Notes: generated by a model from the letters alone, not told the origin. Shown: positions 1 through 13,339, numbered from the stretch's first letter. The stretch: 64,000 bases of DNA from Pleodorina starrii (GCA_030267565.1 BRXU01000023.1:1959001-2023000), one strand, 5' to 3'. Program-made: numbers and translations.

Positions 1-1
1 G

Positions 2-3000
2 GCACCACCTGCGACGACACTCGCGGCGACGGTCCTAGCGGCCACGGCGACAGTCGCGTTGCCCAGACATGGCCTCCGTAGTGGCTCAGTCCTCTTCCAA
101 ACGCTGCGCCGATGCTCGGCCCTCAGCACCGCCTCATCATCAACCGCGGCCTTGGCGAGGGCCTCCCCCGCCGCTACGCTCGGAGGCCAATCTACGCGGT
201 TCCTTGGGGCAAAGACCTTTGCCGCACCACGCATGGGCCGCTTCCCATCTTTAGGGGCCGCTGCGGGGGCAGCGACGGCGGCAACACCCGCCTGCCTTGC
301 AGGCAACGGCGCCGTTGGCGCCGCGCCCGGGCTTGATCTTTGGGGCCAGATGGGCCGGCAGCTGCTCCACCAACAGCAGCAACGGACAGGCCAGCTGCTG
401 CCGTCGCTCTTCCGCCGCGGCTTCAGCAGCAGCAGCAGCAGCTCGGCGGCAGCGGCTGGCGGTGCTGCGTTGACCGCCCGCTGCGGCCTGTTGGGTCGGC
501 GGGGCGCGGGGACGGCGGGCGGGCTGCCGCGGACGCTGCACGTGCGGCGAATGGCGAGCCAGGTGCGTGCGGGATATCGCCGTGCGCTTAAGATTGCCCT
601 GCCGCCGCGGGGGCATTGATATTCATCCTGCGGAGCTGATGAATACAACCTCCTCCTCACCTCCACCTCTCATCTCCTCTCATCTCATCTCTTCTGGGTC
701 GCCTCTGAATGCCGGCCAGCACTTCCCTCCGGCTGCTGTCCCGCCATTTGAAGCCATCACGGGTTCTTTGGTGGACGTCTTTGGTCGACCGGCCACCTGA
801 TCACCACAGCGGTTCGCCTTCTCAGCAATCTCTACGACGACACCGAAACGCGATTCGCATACCACTCGCGCGGCACCCGGCACCCGGCATTGAGCCAGGC
901 GTGCCAGTTGCTTGCGTGCGTGCATCCCTACCCGCCCAACCCGCCCAACCCGCGCAACCCGTCCGGCCGCCCTCGCGCCGCGCCAGGCCGGCCGCGCGCA
1001 GCCCACCCCAACCTGCCGCCGTGAAGCCCTATATAGAGTCCCGAGTCCCCATCGACCTGTCCCGGCCCCGGCCCCGGCCCCGCCTCCTTCTCACCCCTCA
1101 GGCTCCCGGGGGTACTGCCGCCACCGCCACTGGCAGCGGCAGCCGCTCGCTGCTGTCTCGCTTCCGCGGTCGGCTGGGAGAGGCGGCGCGGTTGCACCTG
1201 GCGGCGGCGTGGCAGACGTACGGCACGGCGGTGTACGGCGGTGCGGCGCTGGCTGCGGTGTTCGTGCTGTGGTGGGTCGGGGGTCGCGGGGGGGAGAAGG
1301 GCGCGGCTCGGGGGGGCTGCAGGTGTGTGTGTGTGTGTGTATGTGTTGGGGGTAACCCAATGGGTGTTGGCTGGGGGCGTTATACGGTATCAAGCCATGC
1401 GCCCTTCAGTCGCTCTCCAGCACCGGATGAGCTGGAGCAGCGAATATTTGCAATTGTTGTCTCTAAAAGCGGTCACGGGGTGATGGTTGGACAGCTCCGC
1501 TCCGTTGACCGCCGTCCAGCTTCCGGGGGACCCCGCGGGCGGGGCCGGGGTGCTCTCCTCCCTTGCCGGGCGTCTCTGGGCCGTCGCCTGCCTGCCAGCT
1601 GCCGCACACGGCTGCGGCCCGCCGCCCAACCGCCAACCGCCGCCCGCTGCCTCGGCCCCGAAACCCACCCCGACCCAGGCGGCTGATGCGGAGTACGACC
1701 AACATGTTCATCGCCGTGAATGACAAGATGGCCGAGTACGGCATCATGGTAAGCCAGCCGTACGAAGGGGTGCGTGTGTGTGTGTGCGCTGCGCTGGGGC
1801 GACTGTTACCGCTCCGGAACCCAAGGGCCCGCACCGCACCGCCCGCACCGCTCCGGAACCCAAGGGCCCGCACCGCAGCAGGATGCCCGTCATCCCGTCA
1901 TCCCGCCTGCCACACCTTCGACGTCTTCAAAAGCACCGCAGCCCATGCCCTGCCAATCCAATCCCTACCCTACCCCTACCCTACCCCACCACAACCACCA
2001 CACACGCTGTCTCTCTCTCCAGGCCCTGGCAGCCAGCCTGGTGCTGCTGGCCGTGCTGTACATGAGGTGGCGTACGGCAGTCAGCCCGGCTGCCGTATAC
2101 CGACAGGCCATGGTGCAGCTCAACACCAGCCCGGGGGTACTCGAGGTGAGGGGGGGGGCCGGCGGGGGGAAGGGTAGGGTAGCGGAGGGGGAGGGAGGTC
2201 GGAAAAGGCACACGGTGGCGGTTGGGGCCGGGTGGAGGAGAGGAGGTGTTATCCACGGGTAGGCAGGAGGCCGATAACGGTAAATACGTGGTGCGTAACG
2301 AAGTGAAGTCTTTCCGTCTGCAAAAAAAAGAGAAGTGGGTCCATCAACCAAAGCGGCTGCGGTTGGGGGGAGCGGGCTCGGGGGTTTGGAGCCGGTGAGG
2401 CGGTGAGGCGGTTGCGGAACATTTTGAGCGAGTTGCTGGGGCGGGGGGTGTTGGGCCACTTGGTTTGCTGAGGGGAGCGACATGCACGCGCATGCGCACA
2501 TGCGCACGCACATGCACACGCGTGGTGGGATGCGGTAGGGAGGCAATGGCGATGTCCTGCTCGGCTCGGCTCGGCTGTTGGCTCGGCTCGGCTTAGCTCG
2601 GTCCCCGCATCCCCACCTACCCCATCCACGACCCAAGCCACCGCCATCCTGCGCGGCTCCTCACCTGCCGCGTCCATGTAGCCATGTCCGTGTAGCCATG
2701 TCCGTGTTCCTGTCTCACGTACACGATACAGCCCCCTTGTCCGCCCCCCATGTCCGCGTCCCCATGTCCCCGTGTGCCCGTGTGCCCCCCTACATGTCCA
2801 GGTGATGGGCGCCCCCCTGGTGGGCAGCCAGGTTAGGGCATACGTGGTGACGGGCGGGGGGCTGTACCTGTCCAAGAAGTTCAGAATCAAGGTATAAGAC
2901 CTCGCCACGCCCCTCATCTCCGTCTCCTCGCCCACGCCCCTCTCGCTGCGGTGCTTAAGTTCTTTTCTCTCCCTCTCCTCTCCTTTCCTGTCCTCTCCGC

Positions 3001-5127
3001 TGCGCAAGGGCGCCTATCACCCCATCCCTTGAGCCTCACAGGTTTACGTCTTTTACCCTGTCACTCTGTCGCCCTCTCACCCGCTCACCCTGCCAGTCTG
3101 CCAGTCTGCCATCTTTTGCCAGACTGAGCTAATTCTCCCCTCCCCTCCCCCCGCCTTCTCTCCCCTCCTCTCCTCTCCTACCGCCTCAGGACTCTTCCAC
3201 TGCAGTCCCCGACCCCCTGTTTCCCTCTTTCACACCCCGTTTCCCTCTTTCCCCCAGGTTACCAATGACGCATTCCAGTCACACCCTCTCAACCCTGTCA
3301 CCCGCCCCCCAATGCGCCTCCGCCCACCCCCTCACCCACAACCCGCACCCCCCCTTTCCCCCCCACAATTACACACAGTTGCGCTCCCGGCGCATACAAA
3401 TGATGTTTCCTCTGTCGGGCCCTGAGCGCAAGGGGCTGGTGTCGCTGGAGGCCAAGAGGAAGCACGTGAGTGAGCGGCTGGGGTGTGCGCGCCAGCCGCA
3501 CCAAGCCGGACCCGCCAACGCAGCACACCCAAAATCACCATGGCGCACACAAGGTTCTCCGAAACCAAACGCCGCCTAGGCAAACCAATCCCCTTCTTCA
3601 CGCAGCCCCTCCCCTCCTGCTCCTCTCCCGCTCCCCGACTCCTCCCTGTTATTCGCTAGATCTTGACTCCGTGTCTTTTGCAAGGGCTGTTTGCTGCAAT
3701 TTTAAATTTCAATTATGCATTTCACTTCCCGTCACCTGCTCCCAGGGCCGTTACGCGTGGAAGCTGTTGGCGGTGGACCTGGGCCCTGAGCTGCAGCAGG
3801 CGCTGCCTCACGGCGGGAGCACCGGCCTGTCCGCGGCGCCGCCGCCCAAGCGGCCGTCGTCATCGTCCCTCGCCACTGATCAGGAGCAGCCGCGGGTGTA
3901 CGTGGTGGGGGACCTGGCTGCCTACACGCGAGGGGGCGTGCTGGGGGAGCTGAGGGCGCCCTTCCTGAAGGTGGGTGGGGGGGGTTGGGGGGTGGGGCAG
4001 GGCTGTGGAGGTGGGGCTGAAGGAACGGGGCAGTTGTAAAGGGGTTTTGTGTGGGGTGAGAAGGAACAAGCAGGAGAAGCGCAATGGCCAAGCATACCAG
4101 GAACCATTACGCGACATAGCCAGTTAAAAAGCAATATGTCTTCCTTATATGGACTGTATATGTTCGTTTGGGGAGTTGCGGGAATTGAACCCACGACCTC
4201 TCGCACCCTAAGCGAGAATCATACCACTAGACCAAACTCCCGGGGTTGAATGTATTGGTTTTCAAAACATCATATTGAGATTTTAGGCCAGGGAGCCCGG
4301 TGCGGCCCTCCCGCGTGCGAATCGGGTCCATCAGCGCCGCGCTTCTCTGCTGCGCCCAACCTCGTGTCCTGCTTGTCACCATTGCTCCACCCCTACTTGC
4401 GAGCGCCGCTCCATTTGCAGCGCAATCCGGTGCCCGAACCGCCCACTGCTGGCGCCCTCCTCTTTTTTTGCAGCTTTCAGAACCTTCCAAACCCAAAACT
4501 CAAATACCCTTGCCCTCGAACACGCCCTGTCCTCACGATCGCTACCGGCGCGTTTTCCCTAGCCTACGGTAAGTAACCTACACGACATGTTCTCCCTCCC
4601 TCACCCTCCCCTCTCCCGGTGCGCCGCTGCATCCTTTCCCATACGCCTTACCCTCTTCTTATTAATCCCCGCAGGCCCTCAGCAACTCCCGCTACTACGA
4701 AGTGGAGGACGAGCTGGAGGACGAGCTGGACGAGCTGGAAGTACCCAAGCCCGGCGGCGGCGTCGCCAAGGCGGCGGGCTCCGCCGTACGGAAAGCCCTG
4801 GCGTCGGCCACCGCAGCCCTTTCCAGGCCGCCGTCGCCGCCCGCCGCCACCGCCGATACCCCTCCTGCTGCTGACGTGCCAGCAGCTGCCAGCGCAGCAG
4901 GGAGCAGTGGCAGCGCTGCCCCGACGGCATCGCAGGCGCAGGGCGATGGGAGCCAGAGGCAGGGCCCTGCGTCGGCGGGTGCGGGCGGCGCCTCCGAAAC
5001 CAAGGGCTCGACATTGGCGGCGGCATCGGCCTCCACCTCCACATCCGCCACTTCCGCCTCTTGGATGAGCTGGCTGCGGGGGCCGGCTGGGTCGGCGCCC
5101 GAGGCACCGGGTCCGACCGGGAAGTAA
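2..5127 (+). CDS. Coa1-family mitochondrial membrane protein, 5' end outside window (8 exons seen)
   Basis: Exons: 2-562, 1102-1271, 1679-1748, 2023-2145, 2802-2891, 3379-3465, 3746-3970, 4675-5127 (stop TAA). All junctions have GT..AG introns and keep phase. The first exon stays open to the window edge with no in-frame ATG ahead of it, so the start is probably upstream. It encodes a long Arg/Ser/Ala-rich, acid-poor stretch (e.g. LFRRGFSSSSSS) typical of a mitochondrial presequence. Two hydrophobic segments follow (GGAALAAVFVLW in exon 2; ALAASLVLLAVLY in exon 4). Exons 4-7 encode a compact domain with VYRQAMVQLNTSPGVLEVMG, a GGGLYLSKK turn, FPLSGPERKGLVSLEAKRK and WKLLAVDL. This matches the Coa1/Tim21-like fold (cytochrome oxidase assembly factor 1 family) and plant homologues annotated as K+-H+ exchange-like. 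The last exon is acidic, then Ala/Ser-rich low complexity. A role in respiratory-complex assembly at the inner membrane is inferred from the family. Confidence 0.72.
4170..4241 (-). tRNA. tRNA-Pro(AGG)
   Basis: The reverse complement folds as a tRNA: acceptor GGGAGTT pairs with AACTCCC, followed by a discriminator C. The A box is TGGTCTAGTGG, the anticodon stem TCTCGC/GCGAGA encloses loop TTAGGGT (anticodon AGG), and the T loop is TTCAATT in a GTGGG/CCCGC arm. Length is 72 nt with no intron. It lies antisense inside the last intron (3971-4674) of the Coa1-family gene. Identity as proline follows from the anticodon and the typical eukaryotic tRNA-Pro backbone. Confidence 0.95.
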
Positions 5128-7322
5128 TGGGGACGGATAACGAGTAACGCGGCCTGCCAGATTTGGGGTCGGTTTCAGGGGATGGAATGGTTCTGGAGGA
5201 AAAGGAGCCGGGTAGGGTTGGTTGGGCTACGTTAGTTATGTACGTGTACATAAGGATGCAGGAGCGCAGTTGGGGACTAGAGAGGGGCCGACGAAGGGAC
5301 TGGAGAGGGGGCGACGAAGGGCGGGGCATGTAGCTGGCGGCTGCGGAGTGCTGCCGAAACGGGTAGAATGGCGGGATGGGGCACGGAGGGATCCAACATG
5401 CAAGAAAGGACAATCGGGAGCGGGGCGTGTCGGAGACGTCAAGTCCCGAACCCAGATTTCTCAAGCCCTGAGGAGGCCGGTGGTGAGCAGAGCCAGACGC
5501 GAGGGGCTGGTGGTTGATTGATTGTTGGAGCACGGCGGCTCCTCGGGAGGGGTGGGGGGTCGCCGGGCGATGGGTTGCAGGCTGGGAGGTTGGCAGCGGG
5601 CGGCGGCTGTACGGCATTGATGACGCGGCACCGCTTGGGGTGCTCCTGTCCTCCTGCTCCTGGTGCCGAAATGTTCATCGTGCTCATGTGCATGTGTGGG
5701 TGTGTTTCCCCTGGTGATGTAGGGTAAGGGAGGCGAGGGTGCGCCTGTGTGTGCGTGTGTCCAATGGGTACGTACCGGTGCGGATCTGCGGAGTATGCAG
5801 GGAGGCCCCAGCCTCCGCCGTCCTCCCAGGTCGGCCGCAGCACAGCACGCAGCATACACCACAGCACAGCACAGGAGATATGCAAGGGATGCGGAGTTCG
5901 TGAGAGGATGCAGCGGACAGATGGGCGGATAGGATGCGAGAGTTACATGCGGATAGACCCACGCACAGACCACCGACTGGAGATAACGGGCAGCCTGGCA
6001 GGCACGCAGACAGGCAGGCAGGCTTGCTTGTGGGCGGAGTTAATCACCGTGCCACCACCACCACCACCCCGCCGCACGCAGAGATACGTCCGGCACACTC
6101 TCCAGAACCCTCCAAATCGCATTCCCCCTGTCCTTTCCTCTCCGCCCCGAAGTGCAATAAATGCCGAATTCGGTCGCAGGAGTCCATCAAGCGCACGCAA
6201 TTGATGGCCCTTTCCGTAAGACTGTCAGTCAGGGACTAGGAAGAAGGGCAGAGAATGGAAGAGCCTGGCTGTCTCCATGGCTTCATGCATGAAGCCTGCA
6301 TGAACTGCCGCCCGTGCTCCACGTGCTTCCAGGCTGATGAGTTACAGCAATAGGGACCCACCCACATCCCGGACACAATGTGGAAGGCCCTCCGGAGCCT
6401 GGACGAGCGCACGAAACCTGTGCACACGAAATCGCTGGCCGACAGCTGGAGCCAACTGGTCAACCAGAGCATGTGCCGCCGGGCAAGCCCAAAAAGGACG
6501 GCGCTGAGGGGAAGCCCCACCTGTTTCCTCGCATCCAGACTCCGCTGACCGCGGAGGTTGTGGCACCTCATGTGGGAGCTGCCCGGCATGAGCGCTCCAT
6601 CGACAGCCGGGCGTCATCGTGCTTCCTTGTACCCGTTGATCCACCGCAGTGGAACTACAGAAGTGGGAATGCCCTGAGCGGGCTCGAAAGCGCCCCCATC
6701 GACAAGCGCGAAACACCTACAGATTACAGACGGTTACAGTTATAACGCTAGGTTCAGTTTCCACGGGGACGGACAAACCAGCTAGTACAACGGTTGTTCG
6801 CAAGAAACCGTAGTTTGCTTCATGGTTTAACTTGAGAGTGTCTAGAGCTCTAGACGCGACAGCATGCCTAGCAGGCAGCTGTAATTGCGTTGCAAAGCCC
6901 TCACGGAGCCATTATTGCCGTTTTCCTGTGTGATTGTCTACATTAAATTGTTTGGGAATCATTTCTTTGCATCCTCATCGTTAAACCGTTCCATGGGCTT
7001 ACGCATTCTTGAACGCGCGGACGTTTGAGTGGTTTGACGCGAGACGCTCGCAGTGCGCGGCGCGCACAGAAAGGCTGCTGCATTCTTGCGGTTGCTGGTA
7101 AGTTCTATTGGAGATGCTCTCGGCCGTCTTGTGTTGTTGTGTTTTGCGCGTTAGCTATATGAAGCTGCTCCGGCTGTCAATGCCATATTTGGACAGGCCT
7201 GTCAACTGACCGCCCGGCCAATGCTTATTAGGCCAATAATAATTGAAGTATAACAGCTGAAATGCAGAAATTTTTTGCCCGGCGCAGGTGCAGGCGTAAG
7301 GAGGGGTTTGACAATTGCGGAC
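5128..7322. other. Non-coding interval (3' UTR plus spacer)
   Basis: No exon with sustained coding character is visible on either strand. The first part must hold the 3' UTR of the upstream gene. A TGTAA motif, the usual green-algal polyadenylation signal, occurs at 6880-6884, but it is about 1.75 kb past the stop and I cannot tie it to a transcript end. Bases 6240-6740 have short open stretches on both strands with no recognisable domain. They could be a decayed element. Confidence 0.5.
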
Positions 7323-10300
7323 ATGGCGCGGGGACGGAGGGCTGAGTTTCCATGGCTGCAAAGCATCCATACCTCTCGCTCCAGCTCTGTATGCAGCAAA
7401 TTATTGGCAATTTTTCTGCTTGCCATCCGGGCGAACGCGCTTAGCCTTGACGTGTTTCAGGGTAAGAGAGGGGTAAGAGCAGCCTGAGGAAGACGCAGCA
7501 TGTGTAGAACGCTCTGGTATACCATCATGGTTGGATGACATATGAGGCGCATGGCTTCGTTGGTTGCGGCGGTGTCATATCGCGTCCGTCCGGGTAGCGC
7601 GTCACCGACCCACCGTGTCGCCGATGGAACCAGTCCACCACCAGGACGAGCGCCCCTTCCTGTGTGCGTTCGCTCCAGATCCACGCGCCACCGACAGTTT
7701 TTCATTGCCGCGCCCGCTGCCCTAATCCGTCCTTCCGCGCAGAGGAAGCCCTCCACCCAACGTGCGCCTTCCCTTACTCCTGATCCCAAACCCACCCCGC
7801 ATGCCATGTGCTGCGTCGGGTTCACCCTCGCACTCCCTTTGCGAGTGAGCCCACTTCGCACCTGCCACTGATTACAAAACAATAAAGGCCGGAGCACCAT
7901 CTTCATTCCTAACAAGCCCCCCTGCCCTTGTCTGTGCGCACCTGTGCGCTCCGAAGCCAAGCTCGTCGTACTCAACGCGCCCCGGTACGGACAGCAGCTG
8001 GTCGGCAATGTATCGTACCATGTCCGCAAACTCTCGCCCTCCATGGTGAGACTGACGGGGCGGAGGGCTCTGGGCCTTCTCACCAAACTCACGAAACACC
8101 CCAAGACGGTTCCATGATTTATGCCTTTCGGGGCACTAGCGGCACCGAGCAACAGCTGGCGGTACAATCAGCAGGGGAGGCAGAAGCAGCCCATTTTTGG
8201 GGGGGCAAGTGCGGAGGACTGTGGGAGACGGGTTTATGAGTGGGTTAATGAGATGAGTACGGCATCGAAACACGCTCACGGACGAGCGGCGTGGGAGCGG
8301 TGTGCAGCACTTCTCGACCGCGTGTCAACCTTCCGCTCCTGTCCGGACGGACGGACTGCCAGCTTGCTCCTCTGCCTTCCTGGCTGCTGCTGCTGCTGCT
8401 CTGATGTCACTCTGCTCCGAAACCGACTGACTGGCTCCTTGACTGACTTCTTGACTGAGCCGCCGCCCCTATCCCATCTTGTGCCCACCCCGCCCGGGGC
8501 CCGCGGGGGTCCGCACCCGGCCAGGAGTGGGTGGTATACAGTCTGGTGTTCGGACCCAACGCGGCTAAGCCGGGCGCCGAGCTTAAGACAGGTACGCGTG
8601 TGTGTCAGGGTGTGTATGTGTGTGTGGGGGGGGGGTGTTTGTGGATGTGCAAATTTCATTTCGCCCGCCATTCCGCCCGCCATGCAGGCGATGCCGTACA
8701 GCTGGTCGTGGATCTGGATCAGTCGGGCTTCGTGCCTGGCGCCGCCACCCCTGGAGCCGCCTTCGCCGGCGCGCCTGGCAGCCTGTACGTGTGGAGCTGG
8801 AGCGGCCTGCCGCCCACCGGCCCCACTGACCCGAGCAGCGGCAGTGCTGTGTACTACAGTGGGGGCCTTACGCCGCTGCGGCTGAGCGCGGTGGTGTGGG
8901 TGGTCACCGGCGTGTGTGGACGGGAGGTGGAGGGCGGACTGACGGCGCAGGTGGGTTTAAGGCGGAGGGCGGAGGGGAGGGGGTGTTCGTGTGGTTTATC
9001 TCTGGCCGCGGAAGAGGCACAGACAGAGCCCCGAGGGAAGCCCGACTGGACGGAGGCGGGGACTGGGGTGTTGGACGGGTGGACGGGTGGATCGCCTTTC
9101 CTGGAAATTGCACCCGGTCTGAAGCACACCCACCCACACACCTGACAACACCACACCACCACGGCCCCCGCCCACGCTGCTCATCAACCAACCAACCAAC
9201 CTCTGTGCAGTCATTCATTCTTTACTTCACCGCATTCCTTCATTTTTGCAGTATGTGACCGCATGCCGTCTGGACGTCAACCTCGCCCCTGGGCCCCTCG
9301 CCCGCGACAGGACGTCTCCGAGGCACTGTTCGGTCCCCCGGCCGGCGCCGCCCTGCGTTCCCCGGGTCCCCCGGCCAAGCACTACCCGGCAATGCCCCTC
9401 AGCCGCCTGCTGCACGACTGCTCGTACGGCAACATCACGCTGAAGCGCTCGTCCACGCTCGTGCTGAACCTCAGCCTGCCGTGCGGCGGGATGCGGCCCA
9501 ACGGCGCGGTCTGGAACGCGACCCGCGGGTCGGCCCCCACCACCGGGATCACCGGCGCCTGCGGCCACAACGAGCTGTGGGGCTGGATGGAGTATGCGCT
9601 GCAGAATGCGCGGCAGGTGGGCGTGGGAGTTGGGGTGTTGGGGAGTTGGGGGGGGGCGTTGGGGGAGATGGCCTCACGGGGTCGAGAGAGGGCCGGGAGA
9701 GGAAGAGAGCGGAACTAGGGGCATTGGCATTGGGAAGAGGAAAGGGAAAAGGGGAGGGGGCTGATCGGATTGAGTGGAGCTCTTTTGGCGGACTGAGGGT
9801 TGTTGGCGCTGTTGGCCGCACTCTGTCTGACCCCCTCGCCTTGCCCTCCCTCGTTGCCAGGTCCTGGGAGTCGACACCTCCGCCTTCCGCCGCCGCATCC
9901 TGGTGCTGCCCCCCGCCCCCACCTCCACCTCCACCGGCGGCAGCGGCAGCGGTGACGGCTCAGGTGCCTGGTTGTGTCCCGCCTGGCAGCAGCGGGGCAG
10001 CTTTGGATGCGATGAGGCGTTGGGCTGCGACATGTGGATCCAGGTGGGTGGGGGTACGGACAGACAGGCAGGCGGGCGGGCAGGCGGGCGGGCAGGCGGG
10101 CGGGCGGGCGGGCGGGCGGAATGTCGCGTGCTGGCGGGTTGGTTGGCTGGCAGTGTGTGTGTGGGGGGGGTATCAAGTAAGTGTGTACTGGAGTACTAGG
10201 GTGTGTGTGTGTACAGATGCGCCGCCCTGACCACCAGCTGCCTAACCAAACCCAACACACCACACCGCACCCGGGGTTGCAAACGCGCACACGACACCCC

Positions 10301-13300
10301 CCTCCCCCTCTCCCCCCCGCTCCGACCGCCAGCTGCCAACCCGCCCAACGCCCCCTGCTCCCTCTCCCTGCCCCCACCACTTCCCGCCTTCCTCCCCGGG
10401 CCCCCCCCCGCTGGCCTCCACACACGCACACGCACTCTGGCTGGCACGCTCTGGCCACCCACGCTCTGGCTTTCGCCCATCCTCCACCCACGCTCTGGCC
10501 TCCGCTCACGCTCTGTGGCTGTGGCCCTGGCCCTCTGGCTCTGGCACCCACAGGGCGGCCTCCGCAGCAGCCGGCCTCAGCAGCTGCTGCAGCGGCTGAT
10601 GACCCAACTGGGCTCCTCCCTGGTACTGCAGCCAGCAGCAGTCAGCACCCGCCCCACAGGAGCCAGTCCGCTGCTCACCACCAGAGCGCCCTCCGACCCC
10701 ACCTGTCCGATGGGCTCAGAAGCACAGGAGGCGGAGGACGGGGAGGGACAGGGAAGCTTCAAGTGAGTGCTTCAAGTGTGCAGCGTTGCTCCTTTCTTTG
10801 GGGGGAAGGGATGTTACCTGTACTGCCCGTACTGCCGCATGACACGGTTGTGGATACGAAGAAGCGCGTGCTTTCGGCGGCCAGGGCCGCATAGTGAGGG
10901 TGGGGCAGGCGACAACGAAACGACCTTGAGAGGACGAGGTGGGCGCATATATACGTGTGTGTGTGGCTGTGTGGGCTGTGTGGCTGGCCGGGCTGCATTG
11001 GCGGCATTGGTCGCACTTCGCAGGCAGGGCTGCACACCCCTCGCCTTTCCCCGCGTCGACCGGAACCGCCCTGCCAAAGCCATGGCCGACCCTACGCACG
11101 CCCCGGCACCCCGACCCTTGCCCCCGCCCCCTCTCTCGCCCCTCCCTCCCTCCCTCCCTCCCTCCCCCCCCCGCAGGTGTTTCAACGGCCCCAACGCCCA
11201 CAAGCTGCGACTGGCGCAAACCGCCCTCCGCCTGGATGCGGGCAGCAACCTGTGGGGTGAGCGGAGGGGTGGGGGGTGGGAGGTGAGATGTGCGTGTGCA
11301 TGTGTGTGTGTGTGTGCATTCATACGGTTGGCGCCAACCGACCAGTGAACCCAACCAGGCCCAGTGTGGAGGGGGGCGGGGGGAGGGCCGTAACGCTGAT
11401 AACGCAGCCCTGACCCATTAGCTGCCTCCGCAGTCCGCATCCGCATCCACATCATACATTTGCCGTACCTCCCTATCGTCCCTGACCGCTCGCCCCTTAC
11501 ATCCCAGACCCCACCCCTCGCCCCTTAACAACATCCCCCCTCTCCCTCTCTCCCTCTGCTCCGGAACCCTCCGACGCATGGCGGGCCCCAACCCTGCACC
11601 CCCTCCATCCCTGCAGAGGGCAGCACCCGTGTCGTACGGCTTCCCCCAGCTGCCCTCTCCCCAACCAACCTGCTGCTGGTGCTGCCCAACTGGCTCCCGA
11701 CCTCCGCCGCCACTGTACGGCCACTGTACGGACAGTACCGCGCGCCCGTCGGCGGCGACGCGGGCCTGTTCACGTCGCCGTCATCGTCATCGTCTTCTGC
11801 TCCAGGGCGGCTGGTGCTGCACTCGGTCGATTCTTCGGTGCCGCCGTTGGGGTCGGAGGCGGGGCCGGCGGTGGGGTCGGTGCTGCTGGCTGCGTTGTCA
11901 CCTGGTGGGTATGTTTGCGAGAGGGAGGGGAAGGGAGTAGGGAGAGGGGGGGGAGGGAGGGCCTGTGGCTAGAAGCTGGGGGATAATCGGGCGGGTAGGG
12001 GGGCTGCGCCGTCGCCCTGTGACAGTTTGGGGTGGGGGGGAGGGGGAAGAGGGAGAACGAGAGGGGGGCCATTAGAAGCCCCGGGGGCTGTAGCTAGGAA
12101 GTGGGAGGGGGAGGGTTTGAAGGGCCAGAAACGAAGAGGAGTGAGTGGAGACCCGAGCATGATGCATCAAGTAGGAATGGGCGGGATGAGGTGGGGTCTG
12201 GGGTGGGGTGGGGGGAGGTCTGTGGGTTCAGCGCTTCGCCACTGCTGCTGCCCGGTGCGCCCCTCACGCAGTCTGGGGGGGGGGAACGTGCCCCCTGACA
12301 TCGCTGTTCGTGTTTGCCGCTGTTGACGGCGCAGGCGAGTCGTACAGGTTCGAGCCCGGCAAGGTTCTGGTGAGGTGAGCGGGTGGGGTAAAAGTAAAGA
12401 AGTGGTGGTGGTGGTTGGTGGGGTTGGAGAACCCCAGATGAACCGCAGCGGGGGAGCCGAAGTGACACTGGCGGAATGGGGGGGCGGGGGGCGGGGTCGC
12501 GGGACGCAAGAGGCGGGGCCCAAACCCGCATCAAACCACGATTATGTCGCTTCCTGTTGGTGTGTGGGCCCCCTCCCCCTCCCCCCATCCACTCTGTGCC
12601 TCCGCTTCAATGCGTTTCAATCGCCCCCATCCCTTCCCACCCCTGCTCCGTCCCTTCGCTGCGGTATCTTTTCTCTCCACTCCCCGCGGCTCCCCCCCTC
12701 CCCCTCCAGGTTCCAGTCGGTCGCCCCGCCCGCGGCCGAGGACGCCGGCGGGGTGACGGGGGGCTCCGCGACAGTGTCGGTTTGCCGCTACTCGGTGGTT
12801 TCGGAGGCGGGGTACGACTGCTACGACGGAATCGACAACGAGTGAGCGGCTGTGTGTATGTGTGTGTCTGTCTGTCTGTCTGTGTGTGTCTGTGTGTGAG
12901 AGGTGCTTGTTTGAGTGCAATGCGATGATTTAGTGTATGGAGGTGGGGGTGGGTGGCGGGGTAATGGCGCGGGTTTGGGGCGAAGGGGCGGAGGCGGAGA
13001 TAGCCGACCCCGGGGGGGGTTGGTGCTCTGACACTGCACATGCGCGGGGGTAGGGGGTGGGAGGTGAGGGACGGGGTCTCTTAGGGAGCTGCTGTCCGGC
13101 TCTATCAAGCGGAGCCACGCGGGGTCACCGGACCCGCAACGGCTGCGGTCCCTCCTCCGGTCGGTCTGTCCCAACGCCAATCCGCCAACGAGCTCGGACC
13201 AAGATGGCCTCCCACCCACCCTTGCTACCTGCCCCCCCCCCCGTGCACCCCGCCCCGCCCCGCCCCGCACAGCTGTAATGGACTGGTGGATTTCGCCGAC

Positions 13301-13339
13301 CCCGCGTGCGCCGCCGCCGGTGGATTCGGGCGCCGTTAA
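7323..13339 (+). CDS. Gametolysin-like (peptidase M11) secreted protein lacking the zinc-binding motif
   Basis: Twelve exons: 7323-7461, 7957-8045, 8525-8591, 8688-8950, 9311-9616, 9861-10043, 10554-10762, 11177-11256, 11617-11904, 12335-12374, 12710-12841, 13273-13339. They sum to 1,863 nt (620 aa) with phase kept at every junction. The ATG at 7323 starts a signal peptide with core LLAIFLLAIRANA. M11 landmarks in order are: CSYGN (exon 5), a CGGM..WNATR..NELWGWMEYA block, RRRILVLP, a Cys-rich CDMWIQ end, the DPTCPMG Met-turn-like segment (residues 397-403), CFNGPNAHK, and a C-terminal YDCYDGIDNDCNGLVD calcium-binding-like repeat found in algal matrix proteins. The position expected for HExxHxxGxxH reads TQLGSSLVLQP (residues 366-376), so every metal ligand is replaced. 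M11 enzymes degrade the cell-wall matrix. This one is predicted to be secreted or wall-associated but catalytically inactive. Exon 2 is the least certain exon. Confidence 0.75.

Noticed and set aside
9252..9310. Apparent frameshift at the start of M11-like exon 5
   Set aside because: Using the acceptor at 9309-9310 instead of 9250-9251 restores phase exactly, with a pyrimidine-rich stretch before it. The gene is therefore not broken there.
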